DNA of 64,000 nucleotides from Marivivens donghaensis (GTDB lineage: Bacteria > Pseudomonadota > Alphaproteobacteria > Rhodobacterales > Rhodobacteraceae), in NCBI RefSeq assembly GCF_011806565.1, contig NZ_JAATOP010000002.1:310001-374000 (forward strand), given 5' to 3'. Positions 17,657 through 25,313 of the stretch are shown here, piece after piece. The position numbers and the translations under genes are program-made. The notes under the pieces were generated by a model, which was not told where the DNA came from, searched no databases, and worked only from the letters and a program-made list of their open reading frames with translations. Every line of letters begins with the position of its first letter. Positions within the stretch are counted from its first letter, which is position 1.

Positions 17657-18540
17657 AGGCGCATGGCAGAGACCTTGGCGGGCAGGTCGAGGTCGATGTC
17701 CTTCAGCAAACCGCGATCCATACAGATCGACACCTTGTCCACGTCCATCGCGGCGGCGGTCTGGTAGAAGTGATCGAGTTCTTCTGCGCTCGCCTCCGAC
17801 AGGATTTCCAAGAGCTCGGGCACACCCAAATAGGCGCCGGTCTTGGCACGGGCGGGGAGCCGCGATTTCCAGTCGTCAGGATCGTGCGCGTGGAAATGCA
17901 GCAGCGGCAACTCGTCGGCAAAGGGGTATCCCTTCACCCGTTCGCCGTCGATCAGGGCGGTGTGGATGCGAACCTCCAGCCCCTCTATGCCTTTGCGGTA
18001 GAACGATTTCCCGACCGAATGGCTGAGGCTCCCGCGTTTCATAATCGGCGCGTAGTCCTCGAACACGGCATAGAACAGCTCGCGCTGCTCTTTCCAGAGG
18101 ATAGGCGCGCGGAACAGATGCGCGTCAAAAACACCGCCGTTTTTCGGGGAGTGGATGGCCTCCCACGGGCGCATCCTGACAACGGGTGATGCTTCATCGG
18201 CACGGGCAAGGACAGCTGCGACAGGCTCGCTCGGATATATAAATTCGTCGCCGTCCATGTGGGCGAGCCAGTCGACTTCGTCGCGGTCATAGATGCTCTG
18301 GGCGTTACGTGTCTGGCGGCCCTCAATCTTGATCGGCCGCCCGCCACGTGCCTCCCAATGATCAGCATCGCAGCGGATAACCGTCAGGCCCTTGATCCCC
18401 TCGACCACATCAGCGGCGGGGTCGTCGGGATCATCGAAGTGCAACCAGATCTGCGCAGGTTTGAGGGCGAGGTGGTGGGCAACCCATGCCTCTACCTCTG
18501 CCACCGGCGCTTTGATCGTAGTCGCAATTCCCCAGTTCAT
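17608..18540 (-). CDS. Glycosyltransferase family 2-like protein
   Basis: A 310-residue cytoplasmic protein of the Glyco_tranf_2_4 type. The N-terminus is MNWGIATTIKAPVAEVEAWV, with a nucleotide-sugar-binding-like segment, and WLAHMDGDEFIYP (DxD metal-binding motif as DGD) follows at about residues 95-107. Similar proteins occur in capsule and exopolysaccharide loci, but this one is isolated. The ATG at 18540 overlaps the stop of the upstream transglycosylase gene (TAATG), supporting the start and an operon with it. The 3' end overlaps smc by 49 nt on the other strand. Confidence 0.75.
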   Translation of the reverse strand: MNWGIATTIKAPVAEVEAWVAHHLALKPAQIWLHFDDPDDPAADVVEGIKGLTVIRCDADHWEARGGRPIKIEGRQTRNAQSIYDRDEVDWLAHMDGDEFIYPSEPVAAVLARADEASPVVRMRPWEAIHSPKNGGVFDAHLFRAPILWKEQRELFYAVFEDYAPIMKRGSLSHSVGKSFYRKGIEGLEVRIHTALIDGERVKGYPFADELPLLHFHAHDPDDWKSRLPARAKTGAYLGVPELLEILSEASAEELDHFYQTAAAMDVDKVSICMDRGLLKDIDLDLPAKVSAMRLYATIASARLRSTETS

Positions 18541-19703
18541 TACAGGCTGTTCAACAGTTCCCGAGTGGGCCAAGCATCGGCTGGCATTCCGAGGCGCTCT
18601 TGTTCGGTCTGCACGGCCTCGCGGGTCATCTCGCCAACGATACCGTCAACGCCGCCAACATCGTGGCCGCGGGCCTGAAGTTTGCGCTGGAGCGACATGA
18701 CCTCCTCGCCCGACAATGCCGGCGTCGGGTTGCCTGCGTTGTAAGCCGGTGCGCCCATGATTCGCGTGCCGAAGTAGGCTGCGGTGGTCACGTAAACCAT
18801 CGACTTGTTCCACTCGAAATAGACGTGGAAATTCGGATATGCGAGGAAAGCAGGCCCGTTGCGGCCCATCGGCAGCAAGATCGACGCAGGCAGGTTCGCG
18901 ATCTGGCCCGTGCGTGGCTGAACGCCAAGGCTGGCCCATTCGGCGCCGCTCATTTCGTGGTTCAGACCCGTGAGCGACCAGTCGAGGTTCGACGGCAGGG
19001 TAACTTCTTGCAGCCACGGCTCGTTAGGACGCCAGCCGAGGGACGACAGCATCGACGCGCCAGACATCAGCGCATCCTCGGGCGAGCCTTTCAGATCGAC
19101 GTGACCGTCGCCATCGCCATCACGACCGTTGGCGATGATGTCTTCGGGCAGCATCTGCACCTGACCGATTTCACCCGCCCAAGCGCCGGTGGTGTTGGTC
19201 GGGCTGAAGTCGCCGCGGCGATAGAGTTCAAGCGCAGCGAAAACCTGCGGACGGAACAGTTCGGGGCGGCGGCAATCGTGCGCCAGAGTGACCAGAGCGT
19301 TCAACGTGTTGAAGTTGCCTTGCACCTGACCGAAGTCGGTCTCGAACGCCCAGAACGCCAGCAGTACACCTTTGGAGATGCCATATTCACGCTCGATACG
19401 GTCAAACGTCGAAGCGAAGCGCTGCCCATAAGTGGCGGCGTTGTTTACGCGGTTCTGCGAAATGAGGTTGCGTGAGAACTCGATAAAGTCCTTCTGGAAC
19501 ACGCCCTGCGCGCGGTCGGCGCGGAGCACGGCGTCGCTCTGGCTCACATTTGCGAAGAAGTTGTTAACGGTGTTGGCGTCGAAACCGCGAGACATTGCCT
19601 CGGATTTCATATCGTTGACGAAGTTCGAAAAGGTGCCGCCGCATTGCTGGGCCGAAACGGAGCCCGCCAGACAGATCGCGGCGAGGGTGAGGGGAATACG
19701 CAT
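18540..19703 (-). CDS. Lytic murein transglycosylase, MltB family, with peptidoglycan-binding domain
   Basis: A periplasmic peptidoglycan-cleaving enzyme of 387 aa. Residues 1-18 form a signal peptide (MRIPLTLAAICLAGSVSA/Q) without a lipobox, so it is soluble rather than a lipoprotein. The SLT_2/MltB catalytic domain carries the catalytic Glu in AFWAFETDFGQVQG and further family motifs GEIGQVQMLPEDI and ALMSGASMLSSLGW. A C-terminal peptidoglycan_binding_1 domain (~325-387) reads LSGEEVMSLQRKLQARGHDVGG. A GGAGGA Shine-Dalgarno precedes the ATG at 19703. It is the second lytic transglycosylase in the window and is coupled to the downstream glycosyltransferase gene. Confidence 0.92.
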   Translation of the reverse strand: MRIPLTLAAICLAGSVSAQQCGGTFSNFVNDMKSEAMSRGFDANTVNNFFANVSQSDAVLRADRAQGVFQKDFIEFSRNLISQNRVNNAATYGQRFASTFDRIEREYGISKGVLLAFWAFETDFGQVQGNFNTLNALVTLAHDCRRPELFRPQVFAALELYRRGDFSPTNTTGAWAGEIGQVQMLPEDIIANGRDGDGDGHVDLKGSPEDALMSGASMLSSLGWRPNEPWLQEVTLPSNLDWSLTGLNHEMSGAEWASLGVQPRTGQIANLPASILLPMGRNGPAFLAYPNFHVYFEWNKSMVYVTTAAYFGTRIMGAPAYNAGNPTPALSGEEVMSLQRKLQARGHDVGGVDGIVGEMTREAVQTEQERLGMPADAWPTRELLNSL

Positions 19704-19757
19704 GTGTCCTCCTAATGACTTGGACAGAGCGTAGCGCGCAGGCCGAAGGGCGCAACC

Positions 19758-20657
19758 TCAGAAAACGGAAATCAGCAGAGCCGCGCCGAGCGCGATACCC
19801 CAAGCGATCCAGAGGTGTCGCACCGCACCGTCGATATCCTTCGGCCCTGCGAGTTTGCTGCCTTTTGCGTTGACCCAAGGGTACTGGCGCATCTCGCCGT
19901 GGTAGGCGCGAGGGCCGGAAAGGGCGAGGCCGAGGACGCGGGACAGCGCCGCTTCGGGCCAGCCTGCGTTGGGGCTGCGGTGGAGTTTGGCGTCGTCATA
20001 GATATCGCGGAACGACCATAGGTCGGGGCGTAGAGCGACGAACAGCAGCGCGGTGAGGCGCGCGGGGATCAGGTTGAGCAGGTCGTCGAAACGCGCCGCC
20101 GCCCAGCCGAATTGTTCGTGCTTCGGCGTGCGGTATCCGATCATGCTGTCTGCCGTATTTGTGATCTTGTAGACCAGCAATCCGGGCAAGCCGCCGACGA
20201 TGAACCAGAATAGCGGGGCGATGATGCCGTCGCTGAAATTTTCTGCCGCGCTTTCGATCGCGGCGCGGGCCACAGCGGGTTCATCCATGTCCGAGGTATC
20301 ACGTCCCACGATCATGGCCACGGATTTGCGGCCCTCGGAAACAGAATAACGGAGGGCGCGGGCCACGTCCTGCACATGCTCGACCAGCGACTTCTGCGCG
20401 AGGAGCATAGCGCCGACAATGATCTCGGCCCAGATCCAAGGGAGCGCCTGTAGGACGACGCCAAGGAGCGCGAAAATAGCGACCAGCACAGCGAAGGAGG
20501 CGATGCCTTTGTCTTTCCGGTGGGAGCCGTTGTTGAACGTGTCGTCGATGAAGCCGACGCAGCGCCCCATGAGCACCGCGGGATGCGGAAAGCGGTTCCA
20601 GAGCCATTTCGGCTCGCCCAGCCAAGCGTCGAGCAGCATCGCGAGGACGACGCTCAC
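19758..20657 (-). CDS. cobD: Adenosylcobinamide-phosphate synthase CobD/CbiB
   Basis: An integral membrane enzyme that joins the aminopropanol (phosphate) arm to adenosylcobyric acid. Length is 299 aa with several hydrophobic segments. Family motifs are LDAWLGEPKWLWNRFPHPAVLMG at the N-terminus, SAAENFSDGIIAPLFW, TNTADSMIGYRT and ARLTALL. I chose the GTG at 20657, whose GTGA overlaps the cobC stop and which gives the family N-terminus VSVVLAMLLDAWLGE; the reading frame upstream overlaps cobC and is not family-like. It forms an operon with cobC and the DUF1636 gene. Confidence 0.93.
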   Translation of the reverse strand: MSVVLAMLLDAWLGEPKWLWNRFPHPAVLMGRCVGFIDDTFNNGSHRKDKGIASFAVLVAIFALLGVVLQALPWIWAEIIVGAMLLAQKSLVEHVQDVARALRYSVSEGRKSVAMIVGRDTSDMDEPAVARAAIESAAENFSDGIIAPLFWFIVGGLPGLLVYKITNTADSMIGYRTPKHEQFGWAAARFDDLLNLIPARLTALLFVALRPDLWSFRDIYDDAKLHRSPNAGWPEAALSRVLGLALSGPRAYHGEMRQYPWVNAKGSKLAGPKDIDGAVRHLWIAWGIALGAALLISVF

Positions 20658-21586
20658 AGCGCGGCCTCCAGTTGGCGCCAGCCGTCGGGCGCGGGCAGGC
20701 CGAGGCGAACCCACGTCTTGGAATAGGGGAAGATGCGGGACCAGACATGGCCGCTGGCCAGTTTGTCCTGCCATGCGGCGGCATCGTCGACGTCGTAGAG
20801 GCGGAACAGCGTGGTGCCGCCGACGACCTTTGCGCCTTTGCCCGTCATCAGCGCGTCCAGACGGTCGGCATCCTGCGCCAGTCGTGCGCGGGTGTCATTG
20901 GCCCATTTGTGGTCGGTCAGAGCGCGGGCGCCAATCTCCAACGCTGGGCCGTTGACGGACCACGGCTCTTGGAGGGTCTTCATCTGGGCGATCAGCTCGG
21001 GGCGGGCAATCATGAAACCGAGCCGCAGACCAGCGAGGCCCCAGAACTTGCCGAAACTTTTCAGCACGACTACGCCATCGTTGCTGGCGAGCTGGACGTG
21101 GGACTGCTCTGGGCACACGTCGCAGAAGCTTTCGTCGATCACGGTCAGCGCGTGGCCTTCCGTAACCGCAGTCGGCCAGAGCTTTCCGTCGGGGTTATTC
21201 GGGTGAACGTAGACGTGCGTGCCCGAAGCCTCCGACCCGTCGCCGAGTTTGTCCGCGCCTTCAAAGGCAGCTTTGTATTCGTTGTAAGTCGGCGCGGGGA
21301 TGTATGCGCCGCGACCCGTAATATCGGGCAGGCGGGAGATCAGCGCGGAGGCACCGTTCGCGGGCAAGATCGCGCAATCTTCGGGCACATTCCAGAACGA
21401 CCGTGCGGCGGCTATGAGGCGCTCCATGGCTCCGGTGTCGGGCAGGGTATTCCAGGCAAGGGCGGAGATTTCGCCGACAGGATACGGCACCGGATTGATG
21501 CCAGTGGACAGGTCCAGCCAGCCGTCGCGCGTACCGCCCCAATGGGCAACAGCCGCATCGACACCGCCGCCGTGATCGCGAGCCAT
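20654..21586 (-). CDS. cobC: Threonine-phosphate decarboxylase-like aminotransferase CobC
   Basis: A PLP-dependent fold-type I enzyme that makes the aminopropanol phosphate for the nucleotide loop of B12. Length is 310 aa. The N-terminus has the typical HGGGVDAAVAHWGG and DLSTGINPVPYP. The PLP-binding lysine is in VVLKSFGKFWGLAGLRLGF, and HPNNPDGKL matches the substrate phosphate region of the family. The start at 21586 overlaps the DUF1636 stop (TGATG). It lies between the DUF1636 and cobD genes with overlapping ends, indicating one transcript. Confidence 0.92.
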   Translation of the reverse strand: MARDHGGGVDAAVAHWGGTRDGWLDLSTGINPVPYPVGEISALAWNTLPDTGAMERLIAAARSFWNVPEDCAILPANGASALISRLPDITGRGAYIPAPTYNEYKAAFEGADKLGDGSEASGTHVYVHPNNPDGKLWPTAVTEGHALTVIDESFCDVCPEQSHVQLASNDGVVVLKSFGKFWGLAGLRLGFMIARPELIAQMKTLQEPWSVNGPALEIGARALTDHKWANDTRARLAQDADRLDALMTGKGAKVVGGTTLFRLYDVDDAAAWQDKLASGHVWSRIFPYSKTWVRLGLPAPDGWRQLEAAL

Positions 21587-21957
21587 CAATCGGTCTCCGG
21601 CAGGGGGAGGTGGCGGGACACGAAGTGCCCTTTGACGCCGAGCGGCCACTGGCGGAACGGCACCTGACCGCTTTCGCTTTCGCTGTGCATCTTGGCGTAT
21701 TCGACGATGGCTTCGGCAGCCTCCGCAGTCGGCTCGAATTTACCGAGCGAGTAGCCGATCTTGTCCTTGCCCTGAACGATGATGTTGCAGGACCGCTCGC
21801 AGCCCATGGTGCAGGACACGCGGCGCGCCTTCAGGCCGGTTCCGTCTGCTGCGGCTTCGATCTTATCGGCCAGCATGGCGCCATCCGTGACCTCGATGCC
21901 TTTTTCGGCCCAGTCATCGGTTTTGCAACCTTCGCAAATGGTGATCCAGCTCGTCAT
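21586..21957 (-). CDS. DUF1636 cysteine-rich metal-binding-type protein
   Basis: A 123-residue protein of the DUF1636 family, common in cobalamin loci of alphaproteobacteria and of unknown biochemical role. Cysteines fall in CEGCKTDDW near the N-terminus and SCTMGCERSCNIIVQG in the middle, spacing reminiscent of thioredoxin-like [2Fe-2S] ferredoxins. The start MTSWITICEGC at 21957 fits the family; the upstream extension does not. It is the first gene of the DUF1636-cobC-cobD operon. A redox or metal-carrier role in corrin synthesis is inferred from context only. Confidence 0.82.
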   Translation of the reverse strand: MTSWITICEGCKTDDWAEKGIEVTDGAMLADKIEAAADGTGLKARRVSCTMGCERSCNIIVQGKDKIGYSLGKFEPTAEAAEAIVEYAKMHSESESGQVPFRQWPLGVKGHFVSRHLPLPETD

Positions 21958-22064
21958 GTCGTCTTTCCTTGTCTGCGCGCCCCGTATCAACCCGATCCGG
22001 AGCGGCAAAACAAGAGTAGGCAGACGATAGCCCTAGCGATGCCGTCCAAGCGACGGCAGATCGG

Positions 22065-23039
22065 TCATCCGCGACCGTGTGGTTCGTTCCAGTCCAGATC
22101 GGGGCCCACCGGAATGATCCGGTGCGGGTTAATCATGTCGTGGCTGTAGTGGTAGTGGTGCGTGATGTGATCGAAGTGAGTGGTCTCCGCCACGCCCGGC
22201 ACTTGGTAAAGCTCGCGGGTATAAGCCCAGATGTTCGGGTATTCGATCAGCTTGCGGCGGTTGCATTTGAAGTGGCCGTGGTAGACCAGATCGAAACGCG
22301 CAAGCGTCGTCCACAGGCGCCAATCGGCTTCGGTCATCTTGTCGCCGGTGAGATAGCGGTTTTCGGCAAGGATGCCTTCGATCCAGTCGAGGCTGTCGAA
22401 CAGCGGACCTACGGCTTCGTCGTAGGCGTCCTGCGAGGTCGCGAAGCCCGACTTGTAAACGCCGTTGTTCACGGTGTTGTAGACGCGCTCGTTGATCTCT
22501 TCGATGCGATCGTGCAGCTCTGCCGGCCAGTAGTCATCATCGTTACCGGTGATGTCGTTGAAGGCCGAGTTGAACATGCGGATAATCTCGGAGCTTTCGT
22601 TCGACACAATCGTGCCGGTCTTCTTGTCCCAGAGCACAGGAACCGTCACGCGGCCCGACACGTCAGGCACGGCTTTGGTGTAGATGTCACGCATGAAGGG
22701 CAGGCCGAACTGGGTGTCGCCGGTCGCGCCGTCAAAATCGCTTTCGAACGTCCAGCCGTCGGACAGCATGTGCGGATGCACGACCGAGATGTCGATATGA
22801 TCCTCAAGGCCTTTGATCGCGCGGAAGACCAGTGTGCGATGCGCCCAAGGACATGCATAGGACACATAGAGGTGGTAGCGTCCGCTCTCGGCTTTGTAGC
22901 CAGCCTCTCCGGTCGGACCAGCAGAGCCGTCTGCGGTGACCCAGTTCCGGAAGGCGGCCGTAGATCGTACAAATTTACCGCCGTGCGACTCGGTGTCGTA
23001 CCACTTGTCGTGCCATTCGCCGTCTTTCAGAAAACCCAT
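22065..23039 (-). CDS. Glutathione S-transferase, glutathionyl-hydroquinone reductase type
   Basis: A 324-residue Xi-class GST related to YqjG/ECM4/PcpF. Such enzymes reduce glutathionyl-hydroquinones and have an active-site cysteine, seen here in SYACPWAHRTL. The N-terminal GEWHDKWYDTESHGGKFVR and the later NNGVYKSGFATSQDAYDEAV are typical of this class. The start at 23039 (MGFLKDGEWHD) is family-like; upstream in-frame sequence is not. It is monocistronic and divergent from the cbiX leader, with 283 bp between start codons. Confidence 0.9.
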   Translation of the reverse strand: MGFLKDGEWHDKWYDTESHGGKFVRSTAAFRNWVTADGSAGPTGEAGYKAESGRYHLYVSYACPWAHRTLVFRAIKGLEDHIDISVVHPHMLSDGWTFESDFDGATGDTQFGLPFMRDIYTKAVPDVSGRVTVPVLWDKKTGTIVSNESSEIIRMFNSAFNDITGNDDDYWPAELHDRIEEINERVYNTVNNGVYKSGFATSQDAYDEAVGPLFDSLDWIEGILAENRYLTGDKMTEADWRLWTTLARFDLVYHGHFKCNRRKLIEYPNIWAYTRELYQVPGVAETTHFDHITHHYHYSHDMINPHRIIPVGPDLDWNEPHGRG

Positions 23040-23170
23040 TTTCCGCTCCTTTGGTGTTGCGGGATTAGTTAGCGGCTTCGGCAAGCGACGCAACAACGCA
23101 GCTCGCGCATGTCACATGCGCTGTCGCACAGGTCGCAAATGAACCCGCCTGCGGCGTTTCATTGTTTGCT

Positions 23171-23322
23171 AAGGTGCTCCGGCCCCTGTAGACCACGCCA
23201 GACGAAGCCAACTCGGCCGGAAAGGTGGTGGCGCGGACGTCGACCCGAACGGGGACGAAAGCCCACGTCGTCGCACCACCGCCAAGGCGGGCTTCTGGTC
23301 ATGGACGGAACGGAGGCCCGAT
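23171..23322 (+). promoter_or_regulatory. Highly structured leader of the cbiX operon, class unassigned
   Basis: The last ~150 nt before cbiX contain many complementary segments. A hairpin GGTGGTG/CACCACC (23224-23230 with 23274-23280) encloses GACGT/ACGTC (23236-23240 with 23265-23269) and a CCC-GAAC-GGG tip (23244-23253). A long-range stem pairs 23191-23209 (CCAGACGAAGCC core) with GGCTTCTGGTC (23290-23300). CCGGCC (23179-23184) can pair with GGCCGG (23215-23220), which would interlock with the long-range stem as a pseudoknot or compete with it. None of the cobalamin riboswitch landmarks (B12 box, GCCACTG) is present. A cis-regulatory RNA is inferred. Confidence 0.55.
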
Positions 23323-24603
23323 ATGAAAACCGGTGTAATGATTTGCGGACACGGCTCGCGGAGCCAGTCAGCCGTAGATGAATTCAAAGTATTGGCTGAA
23401 AAGCTGCCCGCGTATCTGCCTTCCGACTGGATGATCGACTACGGCTACCTCGAATTCGCAAATCCCGTGATCCGCGATGGTCTGGACAAACTGCGCGAAG
23501 CTGGCTGCGAGCGTATCCTTGCTGTGCCGGGGATGCTGTTTGCCGCGATGCACTCCAAGAACGACATCCCTACGGTTCTGAACACCTATGCCGCCAAGCA
23601 CGGCATCGACGTGAAGTACGGCCGCGAACTGGGCGTAGACCCCAAGATGATCGCCGCCGCCGCTGAACGCGTGCAGGAAGCCGTCGCCAGCGCGAACGCC
23701 GAACATGGCGAGGTTCCGCTGCACGAAACCTGCCTCGTCGTGATCGGTCGCGGCGCGTCGGATCCCGACGCCAACGCGAACGTCGCCAAGATCGCGCGTC
23801 TCCTTTGGGAAGGCATCGGGTTCGGCTGGTGCGAGATTGGTTATTCGGGCGTGACCTTCCCGCTGGTCGAGCCGACGCTGCAACACGTGGCAAAGCTCGG
23901 CTACAAGCGCGTCGTGGTGTTCCCGTACTTCCTCTTCACCGGCATCCTGATCGACCGCATCTACGGTTTCACCGATCAGGTCGCAGCCGAACATGGCGAC
24001 ATCCAGTTCATCAAAGCCGGTTACCTGAACGACCACCCGAAGGTGCTCGAAACCTTCGCAGAACGCGTGAAGGAACAGGCCGGCGACACCCCCGTTCCAA
24101 ACTGCGGCATCTGCCCGTTCCGCGAACAGGTGCTGGCGCTTGAAGGCGGCGAGCACATCCACATCAAGCCCGAAGAGCGCCTCGCCGCGCTCAAGGCGTC
24201 CGGCCACCCCGCTGCGGGCGATGTGCCTCCGCCGACCTGTGTGCTGTGTAAGTACCGCACGCAGGTGATCGGCTTCGAAAACGAAGTCGGCGCGGTTCAG
24301 GAAAGCCACCACCACCACGTCGAAGGTCAGGGCGCATCGGCTCCTGGCTCGAACGTGGCGGATTGCACCCTCTGCGACACGTTCTGCACCGGCCTCTGCC
24401 GCCTGCAAGCTGCGCACGGACATCACCACCATCACCATGGCGACCATGATCACCACCATCACGATCATGACCACGGTCACCATCATCACCACCATGATCA
24501 CGATCACGACCACGGCCACGGGCACGACCACCACCATGCGGAATACCCGCACGCGGATCACCCGCTCGGCCCGAAGAGCGCGTTGAAAACCCGCAAAGCC
24601 TGA
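23323..24603 (+). CDS. cbiX: CbiX-type sirohydrochlorin chelatase with CxxC motifs and histidine-rich tail
   Basis: A 426-residue cytosolic protein with two CbiX/SirB domains (residues ~1-120 and ~130-245), beginning MKTGVMICGHGSRSQSAVDEF. CbiX inserts cobalt into sirohydrochlorin early in B12 synthesis. The C-terminal third has three CxxC-type clusters (CGIC, CVLC and CTLCDTFCTGLC) that could bind an Fe-S cluster or metal, then a tail (~365-406) that is about two-thirds histidine alternating with Asp/Gly, presumably a metal reservoir. It heads the forward cob operon and follows a structured leader. Because late chelatase CobN is also encoded, whether this protein is a working chelatase, a redox protein or a cobalt store is open. 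Confidence 0.85.
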   Translation: MKTGVMICGHGSRSQSAVDEFKVLAEKLPAYLPSDWMIDYGYLEFANPVIRDGLDKLREAGCERILAVPGMLFAAMHSKNDIPTVLNTYAAKHGIDVKYGRELGVDPKMIAAAAERVQEAVASANAEHGEVPLHETCLVVIGRGASDPDANANVAKIARLLWEGIGFGWCEIGYSGVTFPLVEPTLQHVAKLGYKRVVVFPYFLFTGILIDRIYGFTDQVAAEHGDIQFIKAGYLNDHPKVLETFAERVKEQAGDTPVPNCGICPFREQVLALEGGEHIHIKPEERLAALKASGHPAAGDVPPPTCVLCKYRTQVIGFENEVGAVQESHHHHVEGQGASAPGSNVADCTLCDTFCTGLCRLQAAHGHHHHHHGDHDHHHHDHDHGHHHHHHDHDHDHGHGHDHHHAEYPHADHPLGPKSALKTRKA

Positions 24604-24606
24604 TCT

Positions 24607-24661
24607 TTCACTCTGGCCCAAATACCTCCGCCGGAGGCTCGGGCTTCTACAGGAAGCCCGA
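24607..24661 (+). repeat. Intergenic repeat-like spacer, variant copy
   Basis: Spacer between cbiX and cobH containing CTGGCCCAAATACCTCC, like the AAATACC core of the hairpin repeats elsewhere in the window. It has two dyads: CCTCCG-C-CGGAGG (24625-24637) and CGGGCTTC-TACAG-GAAGCCCG (24640-24660). It might act as an mRNA stability or processing element inside the operon. Its membership of the same repeat family is less certain than for the other three copies. Confidence 0.5.
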
Positions 24662-24674
24662 AACGGACACCGAC

Positions 24675-25313
24675 ATGCGACCATACGAAAAAGACCCCAA
24701 AGCGATCTATGCCGAGAGCTTTGCCACTGTCCGCAAAGAGGCGCGGCTGGACCGCTTCCCGTCCAGCCTCCAGCCGCTGGTCACCCGCCTGATCCACTCT
24801 TGCGGCATGGTGGAGATTGGGGATCGTCTTGCCTACTCGCCGGACGCTTACAATGTCGGTCACGCGGCTCTACAGTCGGGCAAGCCCGTGCTTTGTGATT
24901 GTGAAATGGTTGGCGCCGGTATCATCCGCCGCTACCTGCCGGCGCAGAACGACGTCATCGTCACGCTGAATGACGAACGCACGCCCGCGCTGGCGCAGGA
25001 AATCGGAAATACCCGCAGCGCGGCTGCCGTCCGCCTCTGGGAGCCGCATATCGAGGGCGCAGTGGTTGCTGTCGGCAACGCGCCCACTGCGCTGTTCCAC
25101 CTGCTCGAACTGATCGACGAAGGCTTCCCGAAGCCTGCCGTGATCCTCGGCTTCCCAGTTGGTTTTGTCGGTGCTGCGGAGTCCAAGGCCGAACTCGCCG
25201 CCAACTCGCGCGGCATTGATTTTGTCGCGCTACGCGGCCGTAAGGGCGGCTCTGCCATGGCGTCGGCGGCTGTGAATGCGCTGGCAGCGGGCCTGCCGGA
25301 GCTCGATAAATGA
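24675..25313 (+). CDS. cobH: Precorrin-8X methylmutase CobH
   Basis: Catalyses the methyl shift from C-11 to C-12 that turns precorrin-8X into hydrogenobyrinic acid. Length is 212 aa. The catalytic histidine is His41 in TRLIHSCGM, and the family segments VLCDCEMVGAGI, NAPTALFHLLELIDEG and GFPVGFVGAAESKAEL are all present. It is the second gene of the cbiX-cobM operon, and its stop overlaps the cobL start as ATGA, indicating coupled translation. The start ATG is the first after the repeat-like spacer and matches the family N-terminus. Confidence 0.95.
   Translation: MRPYEKDPKAIYAESFATVRKEARLDRFPSSLQPLVTRLIHSCGMVEIGDRLAYSPDAYNVGHAALQSGKPVLCDCEMVGAGIIRRYLPAQNDVIVTLNDERTPALAQEIGNTRSAAAVRLWEPHIEGAVVAVGNAPTALFHLLELIDEGFPKPAVILGFPVGFVGAAESKAELAANSRGIDFVALRGRKGGSAMASAAVNALAAGLPELDK

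Noticed and set aside
23171-23322. Assignment of the cbiX leader as a standard cobalamin riboswitch
   Set aside because: The B12 box, GCCACTG and CCCCGCnACTGT blocks are absent, although all are plain in the cobW leader.
23368-24684. Long reverse-strand frame over cbiX with a Val/Met-rich stretch
   Set aside because: It is the antisense of the His/Asp codon repeat of cbiX; no Shine-Dalgarno or family motif, while cbiX on the other strand is clear.
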